Counted from the stretch's first letter, positions 1 through 7,142 are shown. The stretch: 10,702 nucleotides of DNA from an uncultured Sutterella sp. (GCA_900554375.1 USHK01000023.1:1-10702), one strand, 5' to 3'. A program made the numbers and translations. Notes: generated by a model not told the origin, from the sequence alone.

Positions 1-10
1 AAAAAGCATC

Positions 11-2062
11 ATGCCTATTTTCTCAACCGAAAATCTCAGAACAGTTGCCTTAGTCGGCCATGGCGGCAGCGGGAAGACCACCCTAGCTGAAGGAATTCTT
101 GCTAAAGCGGGCATGATCATTACATGCGGTTCTGTCGAACGGGGCACAACCGTCTGCGACTCCGACCCGCTCGAAAAAGCAGTTCAGCACTCTCTTCGTG
201 CTGCCTGTACTCACTTCGAAGCGGACAATGAAAACGGACAGGAAGTCCGAGTGCACATGATTGATACCCCGGGATATCCCGATTTCGTCGGTCAGGCGTT
301 GGGTGCCCTCGACGCAGTCAAAACAGCTGCCATCGTTGTCGACGCTACCGCCGGCATTCAGCTGATGACGCGCCGTATGATGGACTGGGCCAAAGAGCGA
401 AACCTCAACCGCATGATCATTGTCAACAAGATTGACGCCGAGCACTTGGATTTGCCGCGTCTGGTCGAAGAGCTCAGAGAGGCTTTTGGTCAGGAAGTCA
501 TGCCGATTAACCTGCCCGCCAACCACGGCGCTCGCGTGATTGACTGCTTCTCCAAAGACGAAGGTGAAGCCGATTTCATGAGCGTGCCCGAAGTTCATCG
601 TGCCTTTATCGAACAAGTCGTGGAAGTCGACGACGCCGCTATGGAAAAGTACCTTGAAGAAGGCGAAGCCGATCCGAGTACTCTGCACGCACCGCTGACA
701 CAAGCACTTCGTGAAGGACACATCATTCCGATCTGCTTTGTCTCCGGCAAGACCGGCGCCGGTGTTGATGACCTCATCAACGTGATGGTTCGTCACCTCC
801 CGAATCCTTCTGAAGCGAATGCTCCGCTCTTCACGGATGAAAACGGAAACGACGTCGAACTGAAGTCCGATCCCGAGCTTCCCCTTGTTGCCCACGTCTT
901 CAAGGTGGTTAATGACCCGTATGTCGGCAAGGTCGGTGTATTCCGTATTCATCAAGGAACCCTGCGCCGTGACGATCAGCTGTTCGTCAACGATAACAAG
1001 AAACCGATCAAAGTTTCTCACCCGATGATTCTTCAGGGTAAAGAAACCACAGAAGTTCGCGAACTAGTGCCGGGAGATATCGGTGTTATCGCCAAAGTCG
1101 ACGAACTCGTATTCGACAGCGTCATTCATGCTTCTCACGAACATGACAACATCAAGATGAAGCCGCTGAGCTTCCCGAAACCCATGTTCGGCTTAGCGAT
1201 TTCTCCGGCTCGCCGCGGCGATGAAGGCCGTCTCTCCGACATTCTGCACAAGCTCCTGTCCGAAGACCCGACGCTTGAACTTGAGCACGACACAACCTTG
1301 AATGAAACCGTTCTTCGCGGTCTGAGCGCTCAGCACTTAAGAAGCGTCCTTGAAAGAATGGCTGCACAGTTCAAACTTGAGGTCAACACTCGTACACCCC
1401 GCATCCCCTACCGTGAAACCATCGCTCAGGGTGCTGAAGGCCACGCTCGTCACAAGAAGCAGACAGGAGGCGCCGGCCAGTTCGGCGAAGTCTATCTTCG
1501 TATTGAACCGCGTGAACGCGGAGCCGGTTTTGAATTCGTTGACGAAGTCAAGGGCGGCGCGATTCCGTACAACTTCATCCCCGCTGTAGAAAAGGGCGTT
1601 CGTGATGCTTTGGATACCGGTTACGTCGCCGGTTATCCGATTCACGACGTTCGCGTGGTCGTCTATGACGGAAAGAGCCATCCGGTTGACTCTAAGGAAG
1701 TCGCTTTCGTCTCTGCCGGCAGAAAAGCCATGCTTGACGCTCTGTCCAAAGCCAAACCGACAATTCTTGAGCCGATCGTTGACGTTGAGATCGTCGCTCC
1801 CGACAGCGCCATGGGCGACATCACCGGTGACTTGGCCAGCCGCAGAGGCCAGGTAACCGGTACCGCCAACATGGCCGGCGGCATGATGATCATCTCCGGC
1901 ACGGTGCCTCTGTCTGAACTCGACGGATATGCCGCTCGTCTGAACGCGATCACCCAGGGTGCCGGCAGCTACTCTATGGAGCTGGCCGGATACGCCCCGG
2001 TTCCGATGCAGCGTCAGGTTGAGCTGGCCTCCAACTACCACAGAAAGGACGAAGACGAATAA
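11..2062 (+). CDS. fusA2: Elongation factor G-like translational GTPase (EF-G paralogue, EF-G2 type)
   Basis: A 683-residue ribosome-associated GTPase of the EF-G family with all five EF-G domains. The P-loop is GHGGSGKTT (residues 16-24) instead of the AHIDAGKTT of canonical EF-G. G3 is DTPGYPDF (85-92), G4 is NKID (139-142) and G5 is SGK (245-247). The switch I threonine of RGITI appears replaced by serine (about S61). Domain IV starts near PRIPYRETI, continues with HKKQTGGAGQFGEV, and keeps the tip-loop histidine in SHPVDS (H557). This pattern closely resembles Thermus EF-G-2 (TTHA1498), from memory. The gene stands alone, without tufA, rpsL or rpsG, and is followed at once by a terminator, which also argues for the paralogue rather than the str-operon fusA. 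EF-G2 proteins have an uncertain role; translocase activity cannot be assumed. The start at 11 fits the family N-terminus, but only 10 upstream bases are visible, so its ribosome binding site cannot be judged. Confidence 0.9.
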   Translation: MPIFSTENLRTVALVGHGGSGKTTLAEGILAKAGMIITCGSVERGTTVCDSDPLEKAVQHSLRAACTHFEADNENGQEVRVHMIDTPGYPDFVGQALGALDAVKTAAIVVDATAGIQLMTRRMMDWAKERNLNRMIIVNKIDAEHLDLPRLVEELREAFGQEVMPINLPANHGARVIDCFSKDEGEADFMSVPEVHRAFIEQVVEVDDAAMEKYLEEGEADPSTLHAPLTQALREGHIIPICFVSGKTGAGVDDLINVMVRHLPNPSEANAPLFTDENGNDVELKSDPELPLVAHVFKVVNDPYVGKVGVFRIHQGTLRRDDQLFVNDNKKPIKVSHPMILQGKETTEVRELVPGDIGVIAKVDELVFDSVIHASHEHDNIKMKPLSFPKPMFGLAISPARRGDEGRLSDILHKLLSEDPTLELEHDTTLNETVLRGLSAQHLRSVLERMAAQFKLEVNTRTPRIPYRETIAQGAEGHARHKKQTGGAGQFGEVYLRIEPRERGAGFEFVDEVKGGAIPYNFIPAVEKGVRDALDTGYVAGYPIHDVRVVVYDGKSHPVDSKEVAFVSAGRKAMLDALSKAKPTILEPIVDVEIVAPDSAMGDITGDLASRRGQVTGTANMAGGMMIISGTVPLSELDGYAARLNAITQGAGSYSMELAGYAPVPMQRQVELASNYHRKDEDE

Positions 2063-2088
2063 CCTTCCTCTGATTAACTAGATCTTTT

Positions 2089-2111
2089 GGCCCGCATTCG
2101 CGGGCCTTTTT
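2089..2111 (+). terminator. Intrinsic terminator of the EF-G-like gene
   Basis: A perfect 7-bp stem GGCCCGC (2089-2095) / GCGGGCC (2100-2106) with an ATTC tetraloop is followed by TTTTT (2107-2111). It begins 27 bases after the EF-G-like stop codon, so that gene is probably transcribed independently of fmdB and aspS. Confidence 0.93.
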
Positions 2112-2119
2112 ATTCATTT

Positions 2120-2190
2120 CTTGACAAAACCTCTTCAATCTCTCTCTGAGTTTGACGAGCAGGAAAAACTGCCGCTCTATAATTGTCAAG
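2120..2190. repeat. Inverted repeat CTTGACAA / TTGTCAAG around the fmdB promoter
   Basis: CTTGACAA at 2120-2127 and its exact reverse complement TTGTCAAG at 2183-2190 flank the promoter region, 55 bases apart. A third, imperfect copy (TTTGACGA, 2151-2158) lies almost midway. The right arm overlaps the -10 box and likely transcription start. This could be an operator for a dimeric regulator, or chance similarity to -35-like sequence. Confidence 0.3.
2152..2183 (+). promoter_or_regulatory. Probable sigma70 promoter for the FmdB-type gene
   Basis: A perfect TATAAT -10 box lies at 2178-2183. The best -35 match is TTGACG at 2152-2157, but the 20-base spacer is longer than the usual 16-18, so the promoter may be weak or activator-dependent. 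A consensus TTGACA at 2121-2126 is too far upstream to pair with this -10 box. Transcription from here would begin near 2190 and give a leader of about 86 bases. Confidence 0.5.
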
Positions 2191-2199
2191 CTTACGCAG

Positions 2200-2245
2200 C
2201 ACGGCCAAAGAATTAGGAAAAGCCTTTTTCCTCGCCGTGTTTTTT
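2200..2245 (+). terminator. Terminator-like hairpin in the fmdB leader (possible attenuator)
   Basis: The outer stem CACGGC (2200-2205) pairs with GCCGTG (2234-2239). The inner stem AGGAAAA (2215-2221) pairs with TTTTCCT (2226-2232) across the loop GCCT. The outer stem is followed directly by six T residues (2240-2245), as in an intrinsic terminator. It lies downstream of the -10 box and 30 bases before the fmdB start, so it could reduce read-through into fmdB. The 9-versus-1-base internal asymmetry between the stems weakens the fold. Confidence 0.45.
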
Positions 2246-2275
2246 AAATTTCTTAGCTTTTATTATTTAAGCGAA

Positions 2276-2521
2276 ATGCCTATCTATTCTTACAAGTGCT
2301 CTAACTGCGGCTACACAAAGGATGTCCTGCAGAAATACTCCGACGCTCCTATTACCCATTGTCCCAAATGCAACATGGAAACAATGGTTAAGCAGCTTTC
2401 GGCACCCGGCTTCGAGCTCAAGGGAAAAGGTTGGTATGCTACGGACTTTAAGGGCGGATCTTCTGCCGCCCTGCCTGCCTCTCATTGCAATGAAAATTGC
2501 CCTGTTAAAAAAGATAAGTGA
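2276..2521 (+). CDS. FmdB-family zinc-ribbon protein
   Basis: An 81-residue protein starting MPIYSYKCSNCG, typical of the FmdB regulatory-protein family (named for an amide/urea operon gene; the function of most members is unknown). Two cysteine pairs, C8-C11 and C29-C32, form a predicted zinc ribbon. The conserved block GFELKGKGWYATDFKGG follows (residues 45-61). The short tail holds another Cys pair (C71, C75) and ends in lysines. I start at ATG 2276 because the family begins MPIY; an in-frame TTG at 2183 would add 31 residues with no family match and would overlap the -10 box. No clear Shine-Dalgarno sequence precedes 2276 (GCGA only). The position just upstream of aspS is a recurring arrangement in betaproteobacteria, where I recall a DUF502 membrane protein often lying between them; it is absent here. 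Confidence 0.88.
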   Translation: MPIYSYKCSNCGYTKDVLQKYSDAPITHCPKCNMETMVKQLSAPGFELKGKGWYATDFKGGSSAALPASHCNENCPVKKDK

Positions 2522-2559
2522 TTTGTCTTACTCCCGAATCCGAAAGACGTACTACTGAA

Positions 2560-2589
2560 TTGTCATTTTGGGTACCCATTGTTTAGAAT
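2560..2589 (+). promoter_or_regulatory. Probable sigma70 promoter for aspS
   Basis: TTGTCA (2560-2565) and TAGAAT (2584-2589) are separated by 18 bases, both 5 of 6 to consensus. Transcription would start near 2596, giving a leader of roughly 48 bases before the aspS start codon. No terminator separates fmdB from aspS, so read-through from fmdB is also possible. Confidence 0.6.
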
Positions 2590-2608
2590 GAACGGGAATT
2601 TATTGATA

Positions 2609-2625
2609 GAGCACGAAAAGTGCTC
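2609..2625 (+). promoter_or_regulatory. Hairpin in the aspS leader
   Basis: A perfect 6-bp stem GAGCAC (2609-2614) / GTGCTC (2620-2625) closes a GAAAA loop. It ends 8 bases before the aspS ribosome binding site GGAG (2634-2637). It may stabilise the mRNA 5' end or affect translation. There is no long U-tract, so it does not look like a terminator. Confidence 0.4.
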
Positions 2626-2643
2626 GCTTTTGCGGAGTTTTTA

Positions 2644-4437
2644 ATGCGTACTGAATATGCAGGTTTGATTGACGAGAAATTCCTCGGTCAAACTGTCACC
2701 CTCTACGGCTGGGCCCACCGCCGCCGCGACCACGGCGGTGTTATCTTCATCGATTTGCGCGATCGTGAAGGCCTGGTCCAAATCGTCTGCGACCCGGATC
2801 GTCCCGATGTCTTCGAAACTGCCGATAAAGTCCGTAACGAATTCGTTGTGGAGGTTAAAGGCCTGGTTCGTGCTCGCCCGGAAGGCACTCGCAACGAAAA
2901 CCTCATCTCCGGCGGCGTTGAAGTGCTGGCTCAGGAGCTCAAAATCCTGAATCCTTCCGCGCCTCCTCCCTTCCTGCTTGATGACGAAAACCTCTCCGAA
3001 ACCACACGTCTGACCTATCGTGTGCTCGACCTTCGTCGTCTGCCCATGCAGCGCAACATGAAGCTCCGCTACAAAGCTGCAATGGCTTTCCGCCGTTTCC
3101 TTGATAAGCACGGCTTCATCGACATCGAAACTCCGATGCTCACCAAGAGCACTCCGGAAGGCGCCCGCGACTACCTGGTTCCCTCTCGTATCCATGACGG
3201 CCACTTCTATGCCCTGCCGCAGTCTCCTCAGCTCTTCAAACAGATGCTGATGTGCGCAGGCTTTGACCGCTACTACCAGATTGTTAAATGCTTCCGCGAC
3301 GAAGACCTTCGTGCCGATCGTCAGCCCGAATTTACTCAGGTGGATATTGAAACCAGCTTCTTGAACGAAGTTGAAATCCGCGCCCTGATGGAAGAGCTGA
3401 TCCGTACCGTCTTCAAAGAAGCCATCAATGTCGACCTGCCCAATCCGTTCCCGATCATGCTGTGGACGGATGCAATGAACAACTACGGTTCCGACAAGCC
3501 CGACCTTCGCGTCAAGCTCAAACTCACAGATCTGACTGACCTGATGGGCAACGTTGACTTCAAGGTCTTTAAGTCTGCCACCGAACTCAACGACGGCCGC
3601 GTCATGGCTCTCCGCGTTCCTCACGGTGCCTCCATGCCCCGAAGCGAAATCGACGGCTACACTGACTTCGTCAAGATTTACGGTGCTAAGGGCCTCGCCT
3701 ACATCAAAGTAAACGACGTCAAGGCCGGCAGAGAAGGTCTCCAGAGCCCAATCGTTAAGAACCTTTCCGACGACGTCCTCAAAGCCATCATCGAAAGAAC
3801 CGGTGCACAGGACGGAGACGTCATTTTCTTCGGCGCAGACCGCAAGAAGATCGTTTTTGACTCCCTCGGCGCTCTGCGTTTGAAAGTCGGTCATTCAGAA
3901 TTCGGCAAGTCTCACGGTTTGTTTGAGGAAGGCTGGAGACCTCTGTGGGTTATCGACTTCCCGATGTTCGAGTACGACGAAGAAGAAGAACGCTGGGTTG
4001 CTTGCCACCATCCGTTCACCAGCCCGAAAGACGGCGACGAAGACAAACTCGTTACCGATCCGGAAAACTGCTTCGCCAAGGCTTACGATATGGTCCTCAA
4101 CGGCTGGGAAATCGGCGGCGGTTCCATTCGTATTCACAAGGCTGATGTTCAGAGCAAGGTGTTCAACGCACTTAAGATCGGTCCGGAAGAAGCCCGCGCT
4201 AAATTCGGCTTCCTGCTTGACGCTCTTCAGTACGGTGCACCTCCCCATGGCGGCTTAGCTTTTGGTCTTGATCGTATCGTCACGATGATGTGCGGTGCTG
4301 ATTCCATCCGTGACGTAATTGCCTTCCCGAAGACACAGCGTGCACAGTGCTTACTGACGCAGGCTCCTTCTCCTGTTGATGAAAAACAGTTGAGAGAGCT
4401 TCACATCCGTCTGCGCAACGAGCACAAGAAGGAATAA
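2644..4437 (+). CDS. aspS: Aspartate--tRNA ligase (AspRS), probably non-discriminating
   Basis: A 597-residue cytoplasmic class IIb synthetase that charges tRNA(Asp) with aspartate using ATP; length and order match bacterial AspRS. The N-terminal OB-fold anticodon-binding domain covers about residues 1-105 ([18 protein letters not shown] near 26-43). The catalytic core has motif 2 [14 protein letters not shown] (from F217), and motif 3 GGLAFGLDR (536-544) with the ATP-binding arginine R544; the bacterial GAD insertion lies between, about 285-420. H30 and G81 occupy the positions (H31/G82) reported as hallmarks of the relaxed Pseudomonas aeruginosa enzyme, instead of the Leu/Lys of discriminating enzymes. 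This suggests it also charges tRNA(Asn) for amidation by GatCAB. I start at ATG 2644, with GGAG (2634-2637) 6 bases upstream and the family N-terminus MRTEY. An in-frame GTG at 2620 sits inside the leader hairpin. Confidence 0.97.
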   Translation: MRTEYAGLIDEKFLGQTVTLYGWAHRRRDHGGVIFIDLRDREGLVQIVCDPDRPDVFETADKVRNEFVVEVKGLVRARPEGTRNENLISGGVEVLAQELKILNPSAPPPFLLDDENLSETTRLTYRVLDLRRLPMQRNMKLRYKAAMAFRRFLDKHGFIDIETPMLTKSTPEGARDYLVPSRIHDGHFYALPQSPQLFKQMLMCAGFDRYYQIVKCFRDEDLRADRQPEFTQVDIETSFLNEVEIRALMEELIRTVFKEAINVDLPNPFPIMLWTDAMNNYGSDKPDLRVKLKLTDLTDLMGNVDFKVFKSATELNDGRVMALRVPHGASMPRSEIDGYTDFVKIYGAKGLAYIKVNDVKAGREGLQSPIVKNLSDDVLKAIIERTGAQDGDVIFFGADRKKIVFDSLGALRLKVGHSEFGKSHGLFEEGWRPLWVIDFPMFEYDEEEERWVACHHPFTSPKDGDEDKLVTDPENCFAKAYDMVLNGWEIGGGSIRIHKADVQSKVFNALKIGPEEARAKFGFLLDALQYGAPPHGGLAFGLDRIVTMMCGADSIRDVIAFPKTQRAQCLLTQAPSPVDEKQLRELHIRLRNEHKKE

Positions 4438-4458
4438 TCTGAATCGATTTTGATTCTC

Positions 4459-4484
4459 GGCCCTCTGTTTCGGAGGGCCTTTTT
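4459..4484 (+). terminator. Intrinsic terminator of aspS
   Basis: Stem GGCCCTC (4459-4465) / GAGGGCC (4473-4479) with a 7-base loop is followed by TTTTT (4480-4484), then another nine-base T run after one C. It lies between convergent genes. Read on the minus strand, the stem has no U-tract after it, so it is a clear terminator only for aspS. No separate terminator was found for the minus-strand operon before aspS. Confidence 0.93.
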
Positions 4485-4505
4485 CTTTTTTTTTCGGCAT
4501 CCTAC

Positions 4506-5699
4506 TTAGCGAGCCGGCAATATCGCAGATCCGCGCTTGAACCAAATAGCCGTGCAGGCAAGCACGCAAGCCCCAATCAATGCACACGCAACATACGGAA
4601 CCGTCGCAAATCCAAAATCGGCGGATACTCGGCTTCCGATAAAAGCACCTCCTCCAATGCCGATGTTGAAAATACCGGAGAACATCGACGTCGCAACGTC
4701 AGCAGCATCTCGAGCCGTATCCAAAAGCAGTGTTTGGAAAGCCATCGAAATGGCCGTCATCGAGGCGCCCCAAAAGGTACCGAGGACAATCAAAGCGCCG
4801 AAGTGCGACGAGGTCACGGTCAGAAGTCCGACACAAACCGTCATGATCAGCATAGGAAGCACCAGCGTGCCCGAACGGTACTTATCAACCGTCCTGGAAC
4901 TGATGACTGTTCCGATAATGCCGGCAATTCCGAAAATAAATAGGAACCAGACCGTGGCGTTCTCAGACAGATGTCCGACATTCATCAGAATCGGTGTGAT
5001 GTAGGAATACACCGTGAACTGCCCCAAAATCACGACCATCGTCAGCAAGTAAAGCTGAACCAATGCCGGGCGTTTAAACAAAGACGGCAGACTCTTTAAC
5101 GAACCGGCGCGATTGCTCGTGCATACGGGCAGAGAGAAAAAGATTATGACCCAAACCAACACAGCGGCCATACCGACAATGAAGAAAGAGCCCTGCCAGC
5201 CGAACTGCTGCCCGAGATGAGTTCCGATTGGAACACCGAGAACAGTCGCAACAATCGAGCCCCCCATCACCGCAGCTAGGCCGAAAGCCTGTTTCCCGAA
5301 AGGGGCTACTCTTGCCGCCAACGGAGTCATGATGGACCAAAAAATCGAATGAGTGATCGCCACACAGATTCGCGCACCCATCAGTTTCTCAAAGGTGTCT
5401 GCCCACAAGACTACAAAATGGCTCAGTGCAAAAATAACAATGAGGCAAAGCAGCAGCCGGCGCCGCTCCAGCTTTGCAGTCAATATCGTCAGCGGGAGCG
5501 ACAACAGGGATACGACCCAAGCGTAAACTGTAATAATAAGGCCGGTTTTTGAGACCGACTCATGAATAGATTCCGCAATATTCGGCAACAGGCCGACCGG
5601 CAGAAATTCTGAGGTATTAAATACGAAAGCGGCAAAGGCCAGTCCGATCGTCGGAATCCAGGCCTTAAATCCGAATTTGTGCTGCTGGGGAGGATGCAT
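4506..5699 (-). CDS. sotB: MFS efflux transporter, SotB (sugar efflux) type
   Basis: A 397-residue inner-membrane major facilitator protein of the DHA1 drug/sugar efflux group with about 12 hydrophobic segments. It resembles E. coli SotB (YdeA), which exports arabinose and other sugars by proton antiport. Shared blocks include FVFNTSEFLPVGLL near the N-terminus, VYAWVVSLLSLP with ERRRLLLC after TM2, AITHSIFWSI in TM4, GSLKSLPSLFKRPAL in the central loop, and ATSMFSGIFNIGIGGGAF late in the protein. It is the last gene of the minus-strand operon, 13 bases after the lipoprotein stop. An in-frame TAA immediately before the ATG fixes the start, and no Shine-Dalgarno sequence is visible, so translation may depend on reinitiation from the preceding gene. 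Substrate is unknown; the mtnA/aldolase neighbourhood suggests a sugar or salvage by-product (inference). Confidence 0.85.
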   Translation of the reverse strand: MHPPQQHKFGFKAWIPTIGLAFAAFVFNTSEFLPVGLLPNIAESIHESVSKTGLIITVYAWVVSLLSLPLTILTAKLERRRLLLCLIVIFALSHFVVLWADTFEKLMGARICVAITHSIFWSIMTPLAARVAPFGKQAFGLAAVMGGSIVATVLGVPIGTHLGQQFGWQGSFFIVGMAAVLVWVIIFFSLPVCTSNRAGSLKSLPSLFKRPALVQLYLLTMVVILGQFTVYSYITPILMNVGHLSENATVWFLFIFGIAGIIGTVISSRTVDKYRSGTLVLPMLIMTVCVGLLTVTSSHFGALIVLGTFWGASMTAISMAFQTLLLDTARDAADVATSMFSGIFNIGIGGGAFIGSRVSADFGFATVPYVACALIGACVLACTAIWFKRGSAILPAR

Positions 5700-5712
5700 T
5701 TAGAAAAAACTT

Positions 5713-6219
5713 TTAGAAATCTCGCTGGTCCGCGTCCCTCTGCACCCAGGGATCAATACTTAAAACGTAACGCAGAACTTTATCATCTTTGTCGTCAAAA
5801 TCGACCCATAAGGCCATCGGGAATCCGGACTCATCAAGGTAGCGGTACATATAGGTGTGTTCACCTAAATTCTTGTAGTGCCATTGTTCGCAGGGCTTCC
5901 CGAACATTGTGTAAATATCCTGACTATCCTGGACTTTGGGCTTAATCTGATTAAAGTATTTCTGCTGCAGCAGCTGATCTTTAAAGATCAACTTTCCTTC
6001 CTGATTAAAGATCATCACATAAGATGTCTGCCCCATCGGCTGCATAGAATAAACAATCCGGATCGATCCGTCCGGCAGCCTTGTTGTAGAGTCAGGAGTC
6101 CCGAGCTCTTTGACGGTGTGATCGTACGTCTCGTTCAGCTTAATCATGTCGGGATGTGCACAAGCCGACAAAAAGAGCGCTGCGCAGCAAACCAAAATCA
6201 GTTTATAGATCTTCGTCAT
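5713..6219 (-). CDS. Predicted outer-membrane lipoprotein, BamE (SmpA/OmlA)-like
   Basis: A 168-residue small lipoprotein. The signal peptide has a K-rich start, a hydrophobic core (LILVCCAALFL) and lipobox LSAC with the lipidated cysteine at C20. Ala, not Asp, follows that cysteine, which predicts outer-membrane sorting. The mature part begins with a BamE/SmpA-like pattern, LGTPDSTTRLPDGSIRIVYS, and a second similar block (MFGKPCEQWHY...TYMYRYLDESGFPMALWVDF) suggests two such repeats; this is pattern recognition only. It overlaps the 86-residue gene by 17 bases, and its GGAG (6226-6229), 6 bases before the ATG, lies inside that gene, so translation is probably coupled. No link to methylthioribose metabolism is evident. 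It could be a separate housekeeping lipoprotein placed in the operon. Confidence 0.75.
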   Translation of the reverse strand: MTKIYKLILVCCAALFLSACAHPDMIKLNETYDHTVKELGTPDSTTRLPDGSIRIVYSMQPMGQTSYVMIFNQEGKLIFKDQLLQQKYFNQIKPKVQDSQDIYTMFGKPCEQWHYKNLGEHTYMYRYLDESGFPMALWVDFDDKDDKVLRYVLSIDPWVQRDADQRDF

Positions 6220-6463
6220 TTTCTTCTCCGGCCTGAGCTTTCTGCTCAGGATATTGGGAATGCAGATTGCGTATCAAATCCAAATAGGCCTCGCGAAAAG
6301 AAGCCTCGGAACAACCCATAAGAACAGCATCGTCAATAGCGTCCTGAAGATAGCCTTTGATTTCCTCAAGATTCTCAGCCATCACCTTATTTTTTTCCGT
6401 ACAAGCAATAGGAGAACCTTCCGGAGTACACCACTTAGGCGCCGCCCCTTCAGCCTTCTTCAT
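6203..6463 (-). CDS. Conserved-looking small acidic protein, function unknown
   Basis: An 86-residue soluble protein with no signal peptide or membrane segment. The N-terminal part reads PKWCTPEGSPIACTEKNKV, with two cysteines nine residues apart (C12, C21) in a turn-rich segment. It is followed by a predicted helical region (about residues 26-72) with LEEIKGYLQDAIDDAVLMGC, containing C51, and a very acidic tail. I recall similar short proteins in betaproteobacteria annotated only as hypothetical. It is probably real: its ATG has GGAG (6471-6474) at 7-base spacing, it overlaps the aldolase by 14 bases and the lipoprotein by 17, and its composition fits a folded protein. A metal- or thiol-related role for the cysteines is speculation. 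Confidence 0.75.
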   Translation of the reverse strand: MKKAEGAAPKWCTPEGSPIACTEKNKVMAENLEEIKGYLQDAIDDAVLMGCSEASFREAYLDLIRNLHSQYPEQKAQAGEENDEDL

Positions 6464-7142
6464 GGCTCTTCTCCTGCTGTCCGTAAGTCTTAAACTGCTC
6501 TTTCACTCGTGTCATCTCTTCTTTATCAATCAGAGGACAGCCGCCGATCTGTTTAAGGTTCATCCACATCCGAGCAAGCGATTCAATTTCCAAGGCAACG
6601 GCGTAAGCCTGCTTCAAGTTGCGGCCCGCTGCCACACTGCCGTGGTGAGAGAGGAGGCACCCTAAACAGTCTCTACCCATCGTGTCACGGCAGCCCTCCG
6701 CTAAGGCAACCGAACCAAAAGTCGCATATGGTGCACACGGAATCGTGTCGCCTCCTGCAGCCGCCACCATGTAATGAAACGGAGGAATCGCTTCGTCTAA
6801 ACAGGAAAGCATCGTCGCGTAAGGAGAGTGAGTATGGACTACTGCATTGATATCCGGACGCCCCTGATAAAGAAAAGCATGCAGGTTCCACTCTGATGAT
6901 GGCTGTCTGCTTCCGATCGCTTTATAGCAGCCATTATCCGTGAACAAAATCCTCACCAAATCTCCCGGTTCCGTTTCATCGTAGGGAAGTCCTGTCGGCG
7001 TTATAAGAAAGCCCTTACCTTCGGGTGAATCAAATCGGACAGAAAGATTGCCGCTGCTGTTGACATTAAGACCTGCCCGACTTAGCTTTAAGGCGTAGTC
7101 GATGATTTCCTCTCTGACCTTCTCTTCCCTATCTTCAAACAT
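6450..7142 (-). CDS. Class II (FucA-like) sugar-phosphate aldolase, probable DHAP-shunt Ald2/DrdA
   Basis: A 230-residue zinc-dependent aldolase of the class II aldolase/adducin family, strongly similar to E. coli L-fuculose-1-phosphate aldolase. Counterparts of the FucA zinc and catalytic residues are present: E84 in QPSSEW (FucA E73), H103 and H105 in VVHTHS (H92, H94), H167 in LLSHHG (H155), Y124 in PFHYM (Y113), and the C-terminal tyrosine in FKTYG (Y220). Phosphate-binding segments SSGNLSVR and ITPTGLPYD are also present. With the overlapping mtnA upstream, it probably cleaves 5-methylthioribulose-1-phosphate or 5-deoxyribulose-1-phosphate to dihydroxyacetone phosphate plus (methylthio)acetaldehyde or acetaldehyde, as R. 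rubrum Ald2 and Bacillus DrdA do. MtnB dehydratase belongs to the same superfamily, but the HYMVAAAGG and FKTYG blocks point to an aldolase. Its ATG lies 8 bases inside the mtnA end, with AAGGA about 9 bases upstream. True fuculose-phosphate activity remains an alternative. Confidence 0.88.
   Translation of the reverse strand: MFEDREEKVREEIIDYALKLSRAGLNVNSSGNLSVRFDSPEGKGFLITPTGLPYDETEPGDLVRILFTDNGCYKAIGSRQPSSEWNLHAFLYQGRPDINAVVHTHSPYATMLSCLDEAIPPFHYMVAAAGGDTIPCAPYATFGSVALAEGCRDTMGRDCLGCLLSHHGSVAAGRNLKQAYAVALEIESLARMWMNLKQIGGCPLIDKEEMTRVKEQFKTYGQQEKSHEEG

Noticed and set aside
83..2041. Long minus-strand open frames (312 and 234 codons) opposite the EF-G-like gene
   Set aside because: Antisense shadows of a biased coding sequence, with no recognisable domains or start signals.
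2183..2275. N-terminal extension of the FmdB-type protein from TTG 2183, rich in Phe (FFLAVFFKFLSFYY), resembling an attenuator leader peptide
   Set aside because: It overlaps the -10 box, family members begin at MPIY, and there is no stop codon that would make it a separate leader peptide; T-rich terminator-like sequence explains the Phe codons.
2620..2643. GTG start for aspS at 2620
   Set aside because: It lies within the leader hairpin. ATG 2644 has GGAG at the right distance and matches the AspRS N-terminus.
2641..3894. A 417-codon open frame on the minus strand opposite aspS
   Set aside because: It lies wholly inside a convincing aspS. Its product resembles no family I know, and it is explained by the strong codon bias of aspS removing antisense stops.
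4441..4456. Small hairpin GAATC-GATTTT-GATTC before the aspS terminator
   Set aside because: A 5-bp A/T-rich stem without a U-tract; too weak to call as a terminator for the minus-strand operon.
6450..7142. Assignment of the aldolase-family gene as MtnB (methylthioribulose-1-phosphate dehydratase)
   Set aside because: The sequence follows FucA in its specific blocks (QPSSEW, HYMVAAAGG, LLSHHG, FKTYG) and lacks the MtnB-like FFATSGNLS and SAETLLH patterns.
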